From Nitrospira sp. MA-1 (lineage in GTDB: Bacteria; Nitrospirota; Nitrospiria; Nitrospirales; UBA8639), in the NCBI GenBank assembly GCA_032139905.1, contig JAQJDB010000007.1:868001-932000 (forward strand): a DNA stretch of 64,000 nt, written 5' to 3'. The notes beneath the pieces were generated by a model. The model searched no databases. It worked only from the letters and a program-made list of their open reading frames with translations, and was not told the origin of the DNA. This document shows positions 46,200 through 55,359 of this stretch, in pieces (the stretch's first letter is position 1; every line of letters begins with the position of its first letter). Made by a program: the position numbers and the translations under genes.

Positions 46200-47453
46200 T
46201 CATACCATTCTGAAAGTTGTTTCGAGCAGATGACAACTTCTACTGAGATCATCATTTTCCAGGAAATTTTTTTGTAGGCTCTGGCATTGCGTTTTCACCT
46301 CAGAAGAGCCGAGCAGGGTCTGGAGATGATGCACGATTTTGGAAGCTTTAAAGTTTCGTTTTCGAATCATCCTACCCACTCCTAATTTTTCCACACGAGC
46401 CGCATTATCAAATTGGTCAAACGCCAGGGGTTGAATCAGTTGCGGGGTTCCTGCCCGTAAGGCTTGGGAGCAGGTGCCGATGCCTCCATGGTGGATGATG
46501 GCAGCCGCATGCGGGAGGAGTTGACTAAGGGGCACATAGGAAAAGTGCGTCACTCCCGTCGGGAGGGAAGGGGGAAGTTGTTCCGGATACCGCGTCAGAA
46601 AAATCGCCGGTTGTCCCAATTTCTGGCTGGCTTCGGCCGCCTCCTTGAAAAAGGCTTGTCCATGTTTATTGGCCGAGCCTGGGGTATAGATCAATGGTTC
46701 CGGGTGTGCATCCAAGAAATTCTGGACGATTCCGGGGAGGACGCTGTCCGGAGCTTCATCATAGAGAGGAAACCCAGTGACATGTGTTCCTGGAGGCCAG
46801 TCAGGCTGAGGAGCGGCAAACCACTCAGGGAAGAGCCCTAAGACCAGATCGGGTGAATGCAGCCAGTCGTGGAAGATCCGCGACACTCTCGGTAAGCCGA
46901 GCTGGCGGCGAAAACGATTCAGCCGAGATTTCACCACAGGATCGATGATTGTGTGATCCAGAATTTTCCACATGTGGTGTTTGAATGCAACGGGCAACCA
47001 ATCCGGAAGTGGCAGGCCGGGAATTTTCGGGGCTTGGTGGGCTGAGTGAAAGACGCCCGGCGAAAAATGGACCGTGGCATGCGGAATATGGTGGGTTTCT
47101 TGAATGAGACGAGCGGCAAATCCCAAGGTGGAACTCACCAACAGGGTGTTTCCTTTGATGACTTTTGACTTGAGGAGACCATAGGTTTCTTCCAGGGCGC
47201 CGGAGACCAGCCGCTTCATGATGAGTCGCCAGCCTTTGTGAGGATGCCATAACGCGGGATTATCGGCCATGGCGTCATAATCCTCGGCCGTTCCCAGGGG
47301 GACAAACTCCACTCCCGCTTTTTGAACAAGCTCTGTGAAATGGGCACTGGTGAAGACCGTGACCGTATGCCCGCGCTGCCGGAGCTGTCGGGCCATACCC
47401 ACCAAGGGCAGCACATCCCCGTAACTCCCCACTGCCAGGATAAGAATAGTCAT
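46200..47453 (-). CDS. UDP-glycosyltransferase-like (GT1, MGT-type) protein
   Basis: About 417 residues. The N-terminal half starts MTILILAVGSYGDVLPLVGMARQLRQRGH, the usual GT1 opening; the C-terminal half has YTPGSANKHGQAF, then FSYVPLSQLLPHAAAIIHHGGIGT, the donor-binding block of GT-B macrolide/sterol-type glycosyltransferases. Start set at the MTILIL methionine (47453); the frame extends 14 codons into the upstream gene. It overlaps none of that gene with this start and probably shares its transcript. Acceptor unknown. Confidence 0.82.
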   Translation of the reverse strand: MTILILAVGSYGDVLPLVGMARQLRQRGHTVTVFTSAHFTELVQKAGVEFVPLGTAEDYDAMADNPALWHPHKGWRLIMKRLVSGALEETYGLLKSKVIKGNTLLVSSTLGFAARLIQETHHIPHATVHFSPGVFHSAHQAPKIPGLPLPDWLPVAFKHHMWKILDHTIIDPVVKSRLNRFRRQLGLPRVSRIFHDWLHSPDLVLGLFPEWFAAPQPDWPPGTHVTGFPLYDEAPDSVLPGIVQNFLDAHPEPLIYTPGSANKHGQAFFKEAAEASQKLGQPAIFLTRYPEQLPPSLPTGVTHFSYVPLSQLLPHAAAIIHHGGIGTCSQALRAGTPQLIQPLAFDQFDNAARVEKLGVGRMIRKRNFKASKIVHHLQTLLGSSEVKTQCQSLQKNFLENDDLSRSCHLLETTFRMV

Positions 47454-47469
47454 TGATGCATACCAGGAG

Positions 47470-47796
47470 TTACCCTTGGAATTCCTCATCTGCAAAGGCG
47501 AGATTATTGGTCTGCCATCGTTTTAACCGGCAAAAGCCCCAAGGCATATAGAGTCCGAAGGTAATGATCGTGAGCACCATGATCAGGAGCCAGGTCCCAA
47601 AAAATCCAATTCCTGTTCCCTGAAAGGCGAGCTGGCGATTACCGATGAAGGTATGTTCCGATATCCACCGCTGTTGAGCGGAATAGGCCCATGGAAAAAA
47701 TAAACCAAAGGTGATTACCGTCACCACCCACGTCCAGACAAATAACCATAAACAACTGAAACCTGTTCCGCGAAAATCAAAACGCTGGTGATTCAT
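47470..47796 (-). CDS. DUF898-like small membrane protein
   Basis: About 108 residues with two hydrophobic hairpins. The repeated pattern FRGTGFSCLWLF...VITFGLFFPWAYSAQQRW and FQGTGIGFFGTW...IITFGLYMPWGFCRLKRW is the DUF898 (YjgN-like) motif in tandem. Start at 47796 with GAGGAAAC six bases upstream; longer starts lack a ribosome site. Lies just upstream of the glycosyltransferase gene. Function unknown. Confidence 0.7.
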   Translation of the reverse strand: MNHQRFDFRGTGFSCLWLFVWTWVVTVITFGLFFPWAYSAQQRWISEHTFIGNRQLAFQGTGIGFFGTWLLIMVLTIITFGLYMPWGFCRLKRWQTNNLAFADEEFQG

Positions 47797-48090
47797 GCGT
47801 TTCCTCATTGAAAAGGTGTAATAGAAGAACTTTCCACAGCGTACCATGGGAGAACTGGTTGGTGAATGACCAAGCTTTTGCTGCGGGCTGGAAGTTGAGA
47901 GGAGACGTTATTCTTTTTGAGAACATAGCAGGGAGTGAAGTTCCCGGACTCGCAAGAGAATTCAGGAATATTCAGAGATTGACCTTCATCCCAGAGTCAT
48001 ACTAGCGTAACACTTATCCCGAAATACTTGGACGGTTCGGGTTGAAGCTGGTGTCTCTTCTACGGTGCATTCAGGGAAAAGGAGGAAATT

Positions 48091-48744
48091 ATGAAAAAAG
48101 TGGCGGTGATTCTTTCAGGTTGTGGGTTTTTAGATGGAGCTGAAATTACGGAAGCCATTAGCACGCTCATTGCCATCGGTCAAAACGGAGCTGAATATGA
48201 GGTCTTTGCACCCAATAAAGAAGTTGAAGAAACGAACCACCTCACTCAAAAGCCCACCGGACAGAAGCGAAATGTGTTGCAAGAGGCCGCCCGCATTGCT
48301 CGTGGCGAGATTCAGTCGTTGGAACAACTCAAAGCAGAGAATTTTGACGCCCTGGCATTTCCGGGAGGTTTCGGAGCCGCGTTGCATCTCTGTGATTTTG
48401 GAAAAAAGGGGAGTGGGGGCCAAATTGATCCACAGGTGGCCAGGATCGTGAAAGAGTTTAGCGACAGTCATAAGCCCATCGCGGCCATTTGTATTGCGCC
48501 GGCCATCATGGCATTGGCGTTGGGGAAAAAAGGCATTAATGTGACCATCGGAGAAGATGCCGGAACCGCATCCGAATTAGAAAAAACCGGTGCCAAACAT
48601 CAGAATTGCGCGGTTGAAAAATATGTCGTAGATCATAGCAATAAAGTTATCACCACGCCCGCCTATATGTATGGCTCAGCCAAGCCTCACCAGATTTTTG
48701 CCGGTGTCAGTGGTGCGATTGCTGAGTTGATTAAGATGGCATGA
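48091..48744 (+). CDS. elbB: ElbB-like DJ-1/PfpI superfamily protein
   Basis: 217 residues, class I glutamine amidotransferase-like fold. It starts KKVAVILSGCGFLDGAEITE, has FDALAFPGGFGAALHLCDF, the nucleophile elbow AAICIAPAIMAL and ITTPAYMYGSA, as in ElbB (isoprenoid biosynthesis glyoxalase-like). Members have been linked to glyoxal handling. AAAAGGAGG site. Its last 69 bp overlap the convergent DUF454 gene. Confidence 0.88.
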   Translation: MKKVAVILSGCGFLDGAEITEAISTLIAIGQNGAEYEVFAPNKEVEETNHLTQKPTGQKRNVLQEAARIARGEIQSLEQLKAENFDALAFPGGFGAALHLCDFGKKGSGGQIDPQVARIVKEFSDSHKPIAAICIAPAIMALALGKKGINVTIGEDAGTASELEKTGAKHQNCAVEKYVVDHSNKVITTPAYMYGSAKPHQIFAGVSGAIAELIKMA

Positions 48745-49113
48745 GGGCTTGGGTCGAGTCCAGATAAACATTAGGACTCCAGTGCCAATGCAGACGAGAA
48801 AGATGGTGAGGAGAATCGAAAAGGGGAAGGCAAGAAGAGAGCACCCGAACAGGGCAATGATGCAAGCCGTGGCCATGAGCTTGGCATTCCGACTGATGCT
48901 GCCTTCTTGTTCCCAATTCTGAATCATTGGGCCCAAGAGGGGTTGTTTGAGTAGCTGTGCATGCAGGCGAGGAGAACTTTTGGAGAAGCACCAAGCGGCA
49001 AGGAGGATAAAGGGAGTCGTGGGCACGAGTGGAACAAATATTCCTAAAAGCCCCAGACCAAGACTGATCCACCCTCCGACCAGCAGCAGAAGTCTTACAG
49101 GCGAGACTGGCAT
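48676..49113 (-). CDS. DUF454 (YbaN-like) membrane protein
   Basis: About 145 residues. The core LLLVGGWISLGLGLLGIFVP, PTTPFILLAAWCFSKSSPRL and LLGPMIQNWEQEGSISRNAK is diagnostic for DUF454 inner-membrane proteins (YbaN). Start chosen at 49113 with AAGG ten bases upstream; the open frame continues 80 codons upstream without family similarity. The 3' end runs 69 bp into the convergent elbB gene, so both C-termini share DNA. Confidence 0.78.
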   Translation of the reverse strand: MPVSPVRLLLLVGGWISLGLGLLGIFVPLVPTTPFILLAAWCFSKSSPRLHAQLLKQPLLGPMIQNWEQEGSISRNAKLMATACIIALFGCSLLAFPFSILLTIFLVCIGTGVLMFIWTRPKPSCHLNQLSNRTTDTGKNLVRLG

Positions 49114-49327
49114 ACGAATGAGCCTTACTGGTGATGAGTGGTTTCTTTCGAGGTTTTCGGATAAAGATGTTTTCGGCCTCAAAACATGAAAAATTAAAGG
49201 GGATAGCTGCCAAAGGAGGGTGAGTGTCTGGCAACAAAGAGGATCAGGGGCATTCACCAAACACCCAGGAGTTCGCCAATTGCAACATGATTTCAAAACG
49301 GTGCGTTTACATCTAAAGGAGGTGAAG

Positions 49328-49687
49328 ATGGGACCGACAAAAGTCATTGCCAAAGCGGGTGCACTCTACGAAGTCAAAACCGACAAACTGGTTCAAGATG
49401 GTCTTCCGACACGAACGGAGCAAGAAAGTTATGCGGCACAGCATTACATTGCTCTGCCCGTTATTGATAAGGCCGGGAAGCAATGGGTGCTTGAGGGGCA
49501 ACCGGTGTTTTGCCTTCACGGAACGCAATATGAAACGGTCGACGATCAAAAAGTTCATTTAGCCCGATGCCCCGATTGCGGGGGAATGGGGATTCGAGAT
49601 GATGAACCGTTAGTGGAATCGGATTGTATCCGATGTGTCCAATGCGGGCATGAATTTGATACCCGGCTGGAAATGATGGAAACCTGA
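49328..49687 (+). CDS. hypothetical protein with C-terminal zinc ribbon
   Basis: 119 residues. ATG at 49328 follows a perfect AAAGGAGGTG site. The N-terminal 80 residues look like a small beta-rich domain (TKVIAKAGALYEVKTDKLVQ). The end carries CPDCGG and CIRCVQCGHEF, enough cysteines for a zinc ribbon. Unrecognised family. Possibly a nucleic acid-binding or assembly protein. Confidence 0.65.
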   Translation: MGPTKVIAKAGALYEVKTDKLVQDGLPTRTEQESYAAQHYIALPVIDKAGKQWVLEGQPVFCLHGTQYETVDDQKVHLARCPDCGGMGIRDDEPLVESDCIRCVQCGHEFDTRLEMMET

Positions 49688-49855
49688 GAGTGTAAAGGCA
49701 TTCCTGTCTTTCCAGACTTGAGCAGCGGCGTTGTTTGGGGGAAAGCGCTCAGGTTGTTGAGGCCGTGTTTTCGATTGTACCCCGGCCGGGCAAAAACTGT
49801 TGGACAGAAAAGTCGAGAATGTGTGGCTTGAAGGTAGGGGCAGGCCCGATTCTTC

Positions 49856-49882
49856 GTGGGAGGCGATGAAGGTGCCTCCCAC
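49856..49882. other. perfect hairpin downstream of nirK
   Basis: GTGGGAGGC-GATGAAGGT-GCCTCCCAC, a 9-bp perfect stem, about 50-75 nt after the nirK stop on the minus strand. No T-run follows in either direction, so it may stabilise the nirK mRNA 3' end or be a Rho-associated end rather than a classical terminator. Confidence 0.5.
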
Positions 49883-49932
49883 AAAGAGATGAGCAATCAG
49901 TTTGAGAGGAAGCCTGACGGTGTCCTCTTCTA

Positions 49933-50904
49933 CTATTTGCTGGTTGTTTCGGCGGCTTTGGGACCTACCGAAGGCATGAGAGGAAGCTTCTCGGCTTCAT
50001 CACTCACTTCAAGAAGAGCAATGGCGCCGGTGAGCGCATCTTTCAGTGAGTGGGTCACTATCGGATAGACGCCTTTTTGTTCTACGACGACATCCAGAAT
50101 GGCACCATCTGCCGCACCGATCACCTGGGTCTGGACCCCTTGCATGCGGTTAGCTGGATTTCCGCTGGCCCATACATCGTCCCAGATTTCCGCAATCGGA
50201 TGAAGTGAAGAGAAATTATTCGGGCCGATGTTGACAAAATAAAACCGTACTCGCTCCCCCGGCTTGGCGGTGAGGAATTCTCCTCCTTTTGTGGCATGAA
50301 CAGGGTCATACTTAAATATCCCCCCGTTGAACACGACATGGTCATTTTTTGCGTCCATCATTGCCTGGACGTCATCAGGATCTTTCGTAAATAACTCTGA
50401 TTGCACCAGCACATATTCCCGGTCAGCCTTTGGCATCGCAGCGGGATCTTTCGGGTCAACAATGACGGCGCCGAACATGCCGCGGGCGATATGTTGGATC
50501 ATTGGAAACGCACCGCAGTGGTAGGCAAAGACTCCTGGCCGTTTAGCCTCCCAAGTATATTCCAGCGACTCGCCAGGGTTCACATCGCGATAATTGGCGA
50601 GGAAATCCGTTTCAGCCGCATGAAAGTCCATGGAATGGGGGCGACTATTATTTTCATGGTTTTTGAGGATGAAATGGACCTGGTCACCTTCGGTCACGCG
50701 TACGACGGGACCTGGAACCTGTCCGTTAAAGGTCCATGCTTTATAGGTGGTGCCTTTGCCGTCAATGACCACTTCCGTTTCCACTGCGGTCAATTCCACT
50801 GTGACTTTCTTGGCCTCGACTTGTGAGACAAAGGTAGAAACACTCCCAGTCATGGCTAAAAGCGCAATGGCCAATCCCATCCGGCCTGAATGTCGATTTT
50901 TCAT
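49933..50904 (-). CDS. nirK: copper-containing nitrite reductase (NO-forming)
   Basis: 323-residue periplasmic two-cupredoxin enzyme reducing nitrite to nitric oxide. Signal segment GLAIALLAMTGSVSTFVSQVEA. All expected copper ligands are visible: type 1 and 2 His plus catalytic Asp in PHSMDFHAA; His, Cys, His, Met in YHCGAFPMIQHIARGM; the catalytic His-x-Ile in SSLHPIAEIWDDVW; and a C-terminal type 2 His in IVTHSLKDALTGAI. It is shorter than denitrifier NirK, as in nitrite oxidisers. AAAGGATT site at the ATG. Divergent from a sigma-54 activator gene, with a -24/-12 promoter in between. In nitrite-oxidising Nitrospira the physiological role of NirK is unsettled. Confidence 0.88.
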   Translation of the reverse strand: MKNRHSGRMGLAIALLAMTGSVSTFVSQVEAKKVTVELTAVETEVVIDGKGTTYKAWTFNGQVPGPVVRVTEGDQVHFILKNHENNSRPHSMDFHAAETDFLANYRDVNPGESLEYTWEAKRPGVFAYHCGAFPMIQHIARGMFGAVIVDPKDPAAMPKADREYVLVQSELFTKDPDDVQAMMDAKNDHVVFNGGIFKYDPVHATKGGEFLTAKPGERVRFYFVNIGPNNFSSLHPIAEIWDDVWASGNPANRMQGVQTQVIGAADGAILDVVVEQKGVYPIVTHSLKDALTGAIALLEVSDEAEKLPLMPSVGPKAAETTSK

Positions 50905-50999
50905 TCTTTAATCCTTTCATACGAACATAAATATGATGATTGAAGATGATGTCTGCCTATCTATGCCCATAGATGCAACACCATATGTATAGTCTTTAT

Positions 51000-51015
51000 A
51001 GCAGATTATGTGCCA
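51000..51015 (-). promoter_or_regulatory. sigma-54 (-24/-12) promoter of nirK
   Basis: Minus strand TGGCACATAATCTGCT against consensus TGGCACRNNNNYTGCW: all invariant bases match, with correct GG-to-GC spacing. Predicted transcription start is near 50989, giving a leader of about 85 nt before the nirK ATG. The divergent gene encodes a sigma-54 activator, which supports function. No sigma-70-like element of comparable quality was seen. Confidence 0.82.
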
Positions 51016-51079
51016 CTCATGAAAAATTCATAAGTTATTGATTTATAAGTTTTTAGTTTGATTAATTTAAATTTTTATT

Positions 51080-51136
51080 CAACAATAATTTGTTGCATAG
51101 CAATATTTTGCTGAACAACAACATAATATTGTTGTT
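51080..51136. promoter_or_regulatory. three inverted repeats, candidate activator-binding sites
   Basis: CAACAA-TAAT-TTGTTG (51080-51095), AGCAA-TATT-TTGCT (51099-51112) and AACAACAA-CATAATA-TTGTTGTT (51114-51136) lie in a row, each a perfect dyad. They are 65-136 bp upstream of the sigma-54 promoter, the usual place for enhancer-type sites. They are 53-109 bp before the activator gene, so autoregulation is also possible. The function is inferred from symmetry and position. Confidence 0.6.
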
Positions 51137-51188
51137 TAATATGATTATTGCTGCGTTATCTTTCAACATTTCAGTAGCCCGGTTATAG

Positions 51189-53054
51189 ATGAAAGAGACC
51201 TACAACCGGATAAGGACCAACGAGTCAATGAACAATGGAAAAGACAATTACATAGCAGAAATGCGGTTTCGGGCCGTTGCCCAGTCGTCTCACGATGCCA
51301 TTATTATCGCGGATCAATCAGGGACCATCCTGTTCTGGAACAAGGGGGCCAAAGACATCTTCGGCTATGACAGTGAGGAGACCGTCGGCCAACCTCTTAC
51401 CATGCTTATGCCAGATCGATACCGGCTGGCGCATCAAGCCGGGCTTGAGCGATACAGCAAGAGGGGGGAGACGCGAATTCTTGGAGAGACTGTGGAACTG
51501 AGTGGTCTGCGCAGAACCGGCGAGGAATTCCCCCTCGAACTCACGCTTTCGGCCTGGGAAGAAGAGCGTCGGCTTTTTTTCAGCGGAATCATTCGAGATA
51601 TCTCTCAGCGAAAAGAAGCCGAAGAAGCCCTTCAGCAATCGGAAGAAAAATATCGTGCCATTTTCAATCAAGCGGTAGAAGGGATCTACCAGGCGACACC
51701 TGCCGGTGTTTTCCTCAATGCCAATGTCGCCCTGAGCTATTTATTGGGATACGACTCCCCCCAAATATTAATGGAAGCCGTCAAAGATATCGGTCGCCAA
51801 CTATATGTGGAGCCAAGAAAACGGGAGGAATTTTGTCGGTTGCTGGAGCATAAGGATGTCATCACGGATTTTGAGTCGCAGGTCTATCGGGCGGACGGGA
51901 CACCAATCTGGATTTCAGAAAATGCCAGGGTAATCCGCAATGCGGAAGGAGCTGTGCAGTGGTACCAAGGATTCCTAGTTGATATTAGCGGACGAAAACA
52001 GGCCGAAGAACTCTTGGAGCGGCAAAACCGGTTGCAAGCAGAAAACCGGTACTTGCAGGAAGAAGTGCTCGAAGCCGGGGCCTTCGGGGATCTCGTGGGA
52101 CAAAGCCCGGCTCTGCACAATGTGATCCGTCAAATAGATCTTGTGGCACCAACGGAGGCCACCGTGTTGATTCTCGGTGAATCCGGAACCGGTAAGGAAT
52201 TGGTTGCCAGGGAAATTCACAAACGGAGTCAACGGAAAGACCAACCGTTAATCCGAGTGAATTGTGCCTCAATTCCTCGGGAGCTGTTTGAAAGTGAATT
52301 TTTCGGCCACGTGAAGGGAGCCTTCACCGGAGCGGTCAAAGATCGGGCCGGGCGATTTGGAGCTGCAGATGGGGGCACCTTGTTCCTCGACGAGGTTGGG
52401 GAGATTCCCTTGGATCTTCAAGGAAAATTCCTGAGGGTCTTGCAGGAGCAACAATATGAACGTGTGGGAGAGGAACGCACCAGACATGTCGATGTCAGAG
52501 TGATTGCCGCGACCAACAAGAATTTAAAACAGGAGGTGGAGACCGGTGGATTCCGGCAGGACCTGTATTTTCGGCTTAATGTCTTCCCTCTTGAAATGAC
52601 TCCCCTCCGCGAACGAAAGGAAGATATTCCGCTCTTAGCCGAGTATCTTCTCGGAGTGACATCCAAAAAGCTACACTGTGTGCAACCAAGACTGACGGAA
52701 GCATTGGTGGGGCAATTACAACGATATAACTGGCCGGGAAATGTTCGAGAGTTACAGAATGTCATTGAACGAGGTCTGATCCTTTCCGGACAGCAGGGAT
52801 TGTCATTCGATATTCCTCAATCGGGAGAAGGGCGATCCTCCTCACAGCACCGGGAGCCCAAGGCTTCGGCCAGAGTCTTGAGCGTGGTGCCCGAACAAGA
52901 AATGCGGCGTCGGGAACGGGACAATACCCTGGCGGCTCTTCAGGAAGCGGATTGGAAGATTTATGGGAAAGGCGGCGCAGCCGAACGACTCGGAATTAAA
53001 CCCACCACACTGGTGGCCCGCATCAAAAAAATGGGGATTGTGAAGGGAGGGTAA
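51189..53054 (+). CDS. two-PAS sigma-54-dependent activator divergent from nirK
   Basis: 621 residues. PAS 1 (about 25-140, [20 protein letters not shown]) and PAS 2 (about 150-270) precede a short coiled linker ([20 protein letters not shown]). The AAA+ domain has Walker A GESGTGKE (330-337), an intact GAFTGA loop (377-382), Walker [12 protein letters not shown] (395-405) and [14 protein letters not shown]. The C-terminal HTH is [20 protein letters not shown], as in FhlA/NorR-like activators. No receiver domain, so it senses its signal directly. The adjacent sigma-54 promoter and dyads make nirK its obvious target. The ligand is not evident; no GAF nitric-oxide-type iron site is seen. Confidence 0.9.
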   Translation: MKETYNRIRTNESMNNGKDNYIAEMRFRAVAQSSHDAIIIADQSGTILFWNKGAKDIFGYDSEETVGQPLTMLMPDRYRLAHQAGLERYSKRGETRILGETVELSGLRRTGEEFPLELTLSAWEEERRLFFSGIIRDISQRKEAEEALQQSEEKYRAIFNQAVEGIYQATPAGVFLNANVALSYLLGYDSPQILMEAVKDIGRQLYVEPRKREEFCRLLEHKDVITDFESQVYRADGTPIWISENARVIRNAEGAVQWYQGFLVDISGRKQAEELLERQNRLQAENRYLQEEVLEAGAFGDLVGQSPALHNVIRQIDLVAPTEATVLILGESGTGKELVAREIHKRSQRKDQPLIRVNCASIPRELFESEFFGHVKGAFTGAVKDRAGRFGAADGGTLFLDEVGEIPLDLQGKFLRVLQEQQYERVGEERTRHVDVRVIAATNKNLKQEVETGGFRQDLYFRLNVFPLEMTPLRERKEDIPLLAEYLLGVTSKKLHCVQPRLTEALVGQLQRYNWPGNVRELQNVIERGLILSGQQGLSFDIPQSGEGRSSSQHREPKASARVLSVVPEQEMRRRERDNTLAALQEADWKIYGKGGAAERLGIKPTTLVARIKKMGIVKGG

Positions 53055-53078
53055 ACGTCTTTGGTGAATAGAAGAAAA

Positions 53079-53115
53079 GAGGTGAGGCATAGTGGTAAAG
53101 CCTCACCCCTATTTC
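53079..53115 (+). terminator. hairpin after the sigma-54 activator gene
   Basis: GGTGAGGC-loop-GCCTCACC, a perfect 8-bp stem, followed by CCTATTTCCTGATTT. A moderate intrinsic terminator or attenuator between the activator and the kinase gene. Confidence 0.6.
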
Positions 53116-53195
53116 CTGATTTGGGTTGATCTCGCTCATTGGTCATACATTCGGAGCGGTCGGAGCACCTGAGAAAAGTATTGCGGAACCAATAC

Positions 53196-54638
53196 ATGAA
53201 TCCTTTCACCCTGTATCTTATGATTGGTGGGGGCGGTATGGCCGCTTTGGTGATGGGCATTTTCCTTCCGGGTGTCTGGCCAGGGTTGCGCTGGTCCCAT
53301 GAGCCCCTCCATTCCACATTGGAAACGGTCGGCGGATTGGCCGCCATTTCCATGGGAATTGTGTTGCTACAAAGGACCACTGAACACACCAATCAGAAGT
53401 TTTATCCCATCGCAGGTGGTTTTCTCGGCATGGGCATTCTTGAAGCCTTTCACGCGCTATCGATACCGGGGAATGGATTTGTCTTGTTGCGGGGCAGTGC
53501 AAGCTTGTTGGGAGGTGTGGGTTTCGGGCTGATGTGGCTCTCTGCAAAGCGAAAACATCATACGACGATTAAATGGATGCCGTGGGTGATGACTGGCGGA
53601 GCCCTTGCCCTCGGCTTATGGACGATTGGATTTCCGCAATATGTACCGGTGATGGTTCGTGAAGGGGCATTCACGCCAGCCGCAGTTGCTCCCAAAAGTT
53701 TTGCGAGCATGTTGTTTTTTGCCGGATCGCTTCGCTTCTTTCTGGATTACCGAAACTCGGGTCGATCGGAAGATTTCCTTTTTGCCTCATTGGCTCTCAT
53801 GTTCGGCCTTGCGGAATTGATGTTTACCTATTCCGTGATCTGGGGCAGTCGATGGTGGTTTTGGCATTTCCTGCGGTTGATGGCGTATTTTTTAGTCCTG
53901 GGGTATGTCGGGCGGGGGTATCTGGCCACCGTCTCTGAGTTACGGACATCATTAATCCAGACCAAACAGGCTGAACAAGCCAGTCGTCGCAGTGAACAAC
54001 AGCTCCGGGCGGTCTTGGAAGACCGGGAACGTATGGCCCGGGATCTTCATGACGGAGTTATTCAATCGACATTTGCGCTAAGGCTGAATCTGGAACGGTG
54101 TCAACGGCTCATTCCACAGAATCCCAAAGAAGCCCTCACCGGGATCAGTGATGTCTTGATGGAACTCAAGTTCGTGATTCAAGGCCTGCGCCGACATATT
54201 AATGGTCTTGAACCGGAATGCCTGAATGGACAGCAATGGGTAGTAGAAATGCGCACGCTTGTGCAGACCGTGGAAAAATCACAGAACCTGCCCTTCCACC
54301 TGCAGATCGATCAGGAGGCGGCTGCCTTGCTCACGCCGGAGGAAGCCACTCATCTTCTGTATGTGGTGAAAGAAGCGATCAGCAACAGTGTGCGGCATTC
54401 ACAGGCCACGTCAGGCACGGTGTCCCTTCACAGGCGGGAGAAGACCGTGTGTCTTGAAGTGACGGACAATGGTCTGGGCTTTGATCTTGGGAATACGTAT
54501 GAGGGGGTTCACGGATTAAAAAATATGGCCGTACGCGCGAAGCGTCTGGGGGCGCATTTTCAGGTGTGGTCGAGACCTCACCGTGGGACTCGAGTCATAT
54601 TTGAGATTGCCAAGAAGGGGAGCCATGCCCGGGCGTAA
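53196..54638 (+). CDS. membrane-bound DegS/NarX-type sensor histidine kinase
   Basis: About 480 residues. The N-terminal ~250 hold seven to eight transmembrane helices; GGFLGMGILEAFHALSIPG resembles the MASE3-type membrane sensor. A short coiled segment (QAEQASRRSEQQLRAVLEDR) leads to HisKA_3 (ERMARDLHDGVIQSTFALRL; His about 285) and HATPase_c (VVKEAISNSVRHSQAT; DNGLGFDLG; GLKNMAVRAKRLGA). Start at ATG 53196; a TTG at 53139 would extend it. It overlaps the response regulator by 14 bp. Confidence 0.85.
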   Translation: MNPFTLYLMIGGGGMAALVMGIFLPGVWPGLRWSHEPLHSTLETVGGLAAISMGIVLLQRTTEHTNQKFYPIAGGFLGMGILEAFHALSIPGNGFVLLRGSASLLGGVGFGLMWLSAKRKHHTTIKWMPWVMTGGALALGLWTIGFPQYVPVMVREGAFTPAAVAPKSFASMLFFAGSLRFFLDYRNSGRSEDFLFASLALMFGLAELMFTYSVIWGSRWWFWHFLRLMAYFLVLGYVGRGYLATVSELRTSLIQTKQAEQASRRSEQQLRAVLEDRERMARDLHDGVIQSTFALRLNLERCQRLIPQNPKEALTGISDVLMELKFVIQGLRRHINGLEPECLNGQQWVVEMRTLVQTVEKSQNLPFHLQIDQEAAALLTPEEATHLLYVVKEAISNSVRHSQATSGTVSLHRREKTVCLEVTDNGLGFDLGNTYEGVHGLKNMAVRAKRLGAHFQVWSRPHRGTRVIFEIAKKGSHARA

Positions 54639-55284
54639 CATACCCACCATCCGTCTCTTACTGGTCGATGATCATGAGGTGCTTCGCCTGGGTCTGAAAA
54701 CGCTCTTTACCGAAACAGAGAACATTCAGGTCGTTGGTGAAGCAGGGACCAGGGCCGCAGCGGTCTCAGAAGCCGACCGACTTCATCCCGATGTGGTGCT
54801 CATGGATGTTCGTCTGCCGGACGGGAGCGGGATCGACGCCTGTCGTGAGATTCGGAATGCCTCTCCTGAAACCCGGGTATTGTTTTTAACGTCCTTTGCC
54901 GACGACCAAGCGGTGATGGCTACTATCATGGCAGGGGCCAAAGGCTTTCTGTTGAAAGAAATCAGCGGAGAAGAATTAGTCCGAGCGGTACAAACAGTCG
55001 CTGAGGGGAAATCCATCCTGGATCCTGCCACCACAGAACGGGTGCTCACCAGGATCCAGCATCTCTCCCTCCCTTCCCCTGACGGTAAAAAAGAGACGTT
55101 GGCTCCTCAGGAAATGAAGGTATTAACACTCGTGGCCGAAGGAAAAACCAATAAGGAAATTGCCGTCGCGCTAGACCTGAGCGATAAAACCGTCGGCCAT
55201 TATCTTGAGAATATTTTCCAGAAATTGCAGGTAACCCGCCGCTCGCAAGCTGCGGCAGAGTTCGTCCGCCGGTTTTCCCCCTAG
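54625..55284 (+). CDS. NarL/FixJ-family response regulator
   Basis: 219 residues from ATG 54625, with AAGGGGAG upstream and inside the end of the kinase gene. Receiver: [56 protein letters not shown] and DKTVGHYLENIFQKL. Partner of the preceding kinase. Targets may include the neighbouring thiol operon or nirK region; this is inference. Confidence 0.9.
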   Translation: MPGRNIPTIRLLLVDDHEVLRLGLKTLFTETENIQVVGEAGTRAAAVSEADRLHPDVVLMDVRLPDGSGIDACREIRNASPETRVLFLTSFADDQAVMATIMAGAKGFLLKEISGEELVRAVQTVAEGKSILDPATTERVLTRIQHLSLPSPDGKKETLAPQEMKVLTLVAEGKTNKEIAVALDLSDKTVGHYLENIFQKLQVTRRSQAAAEFVRRFSP

Positions 55285-55359
55285 GGGCTGTTGGATACTT
55301 CAAATATTTTGCCTGTTCATCAGGATATGAATGACTGAAATTCACACCGGGAAAATTGA

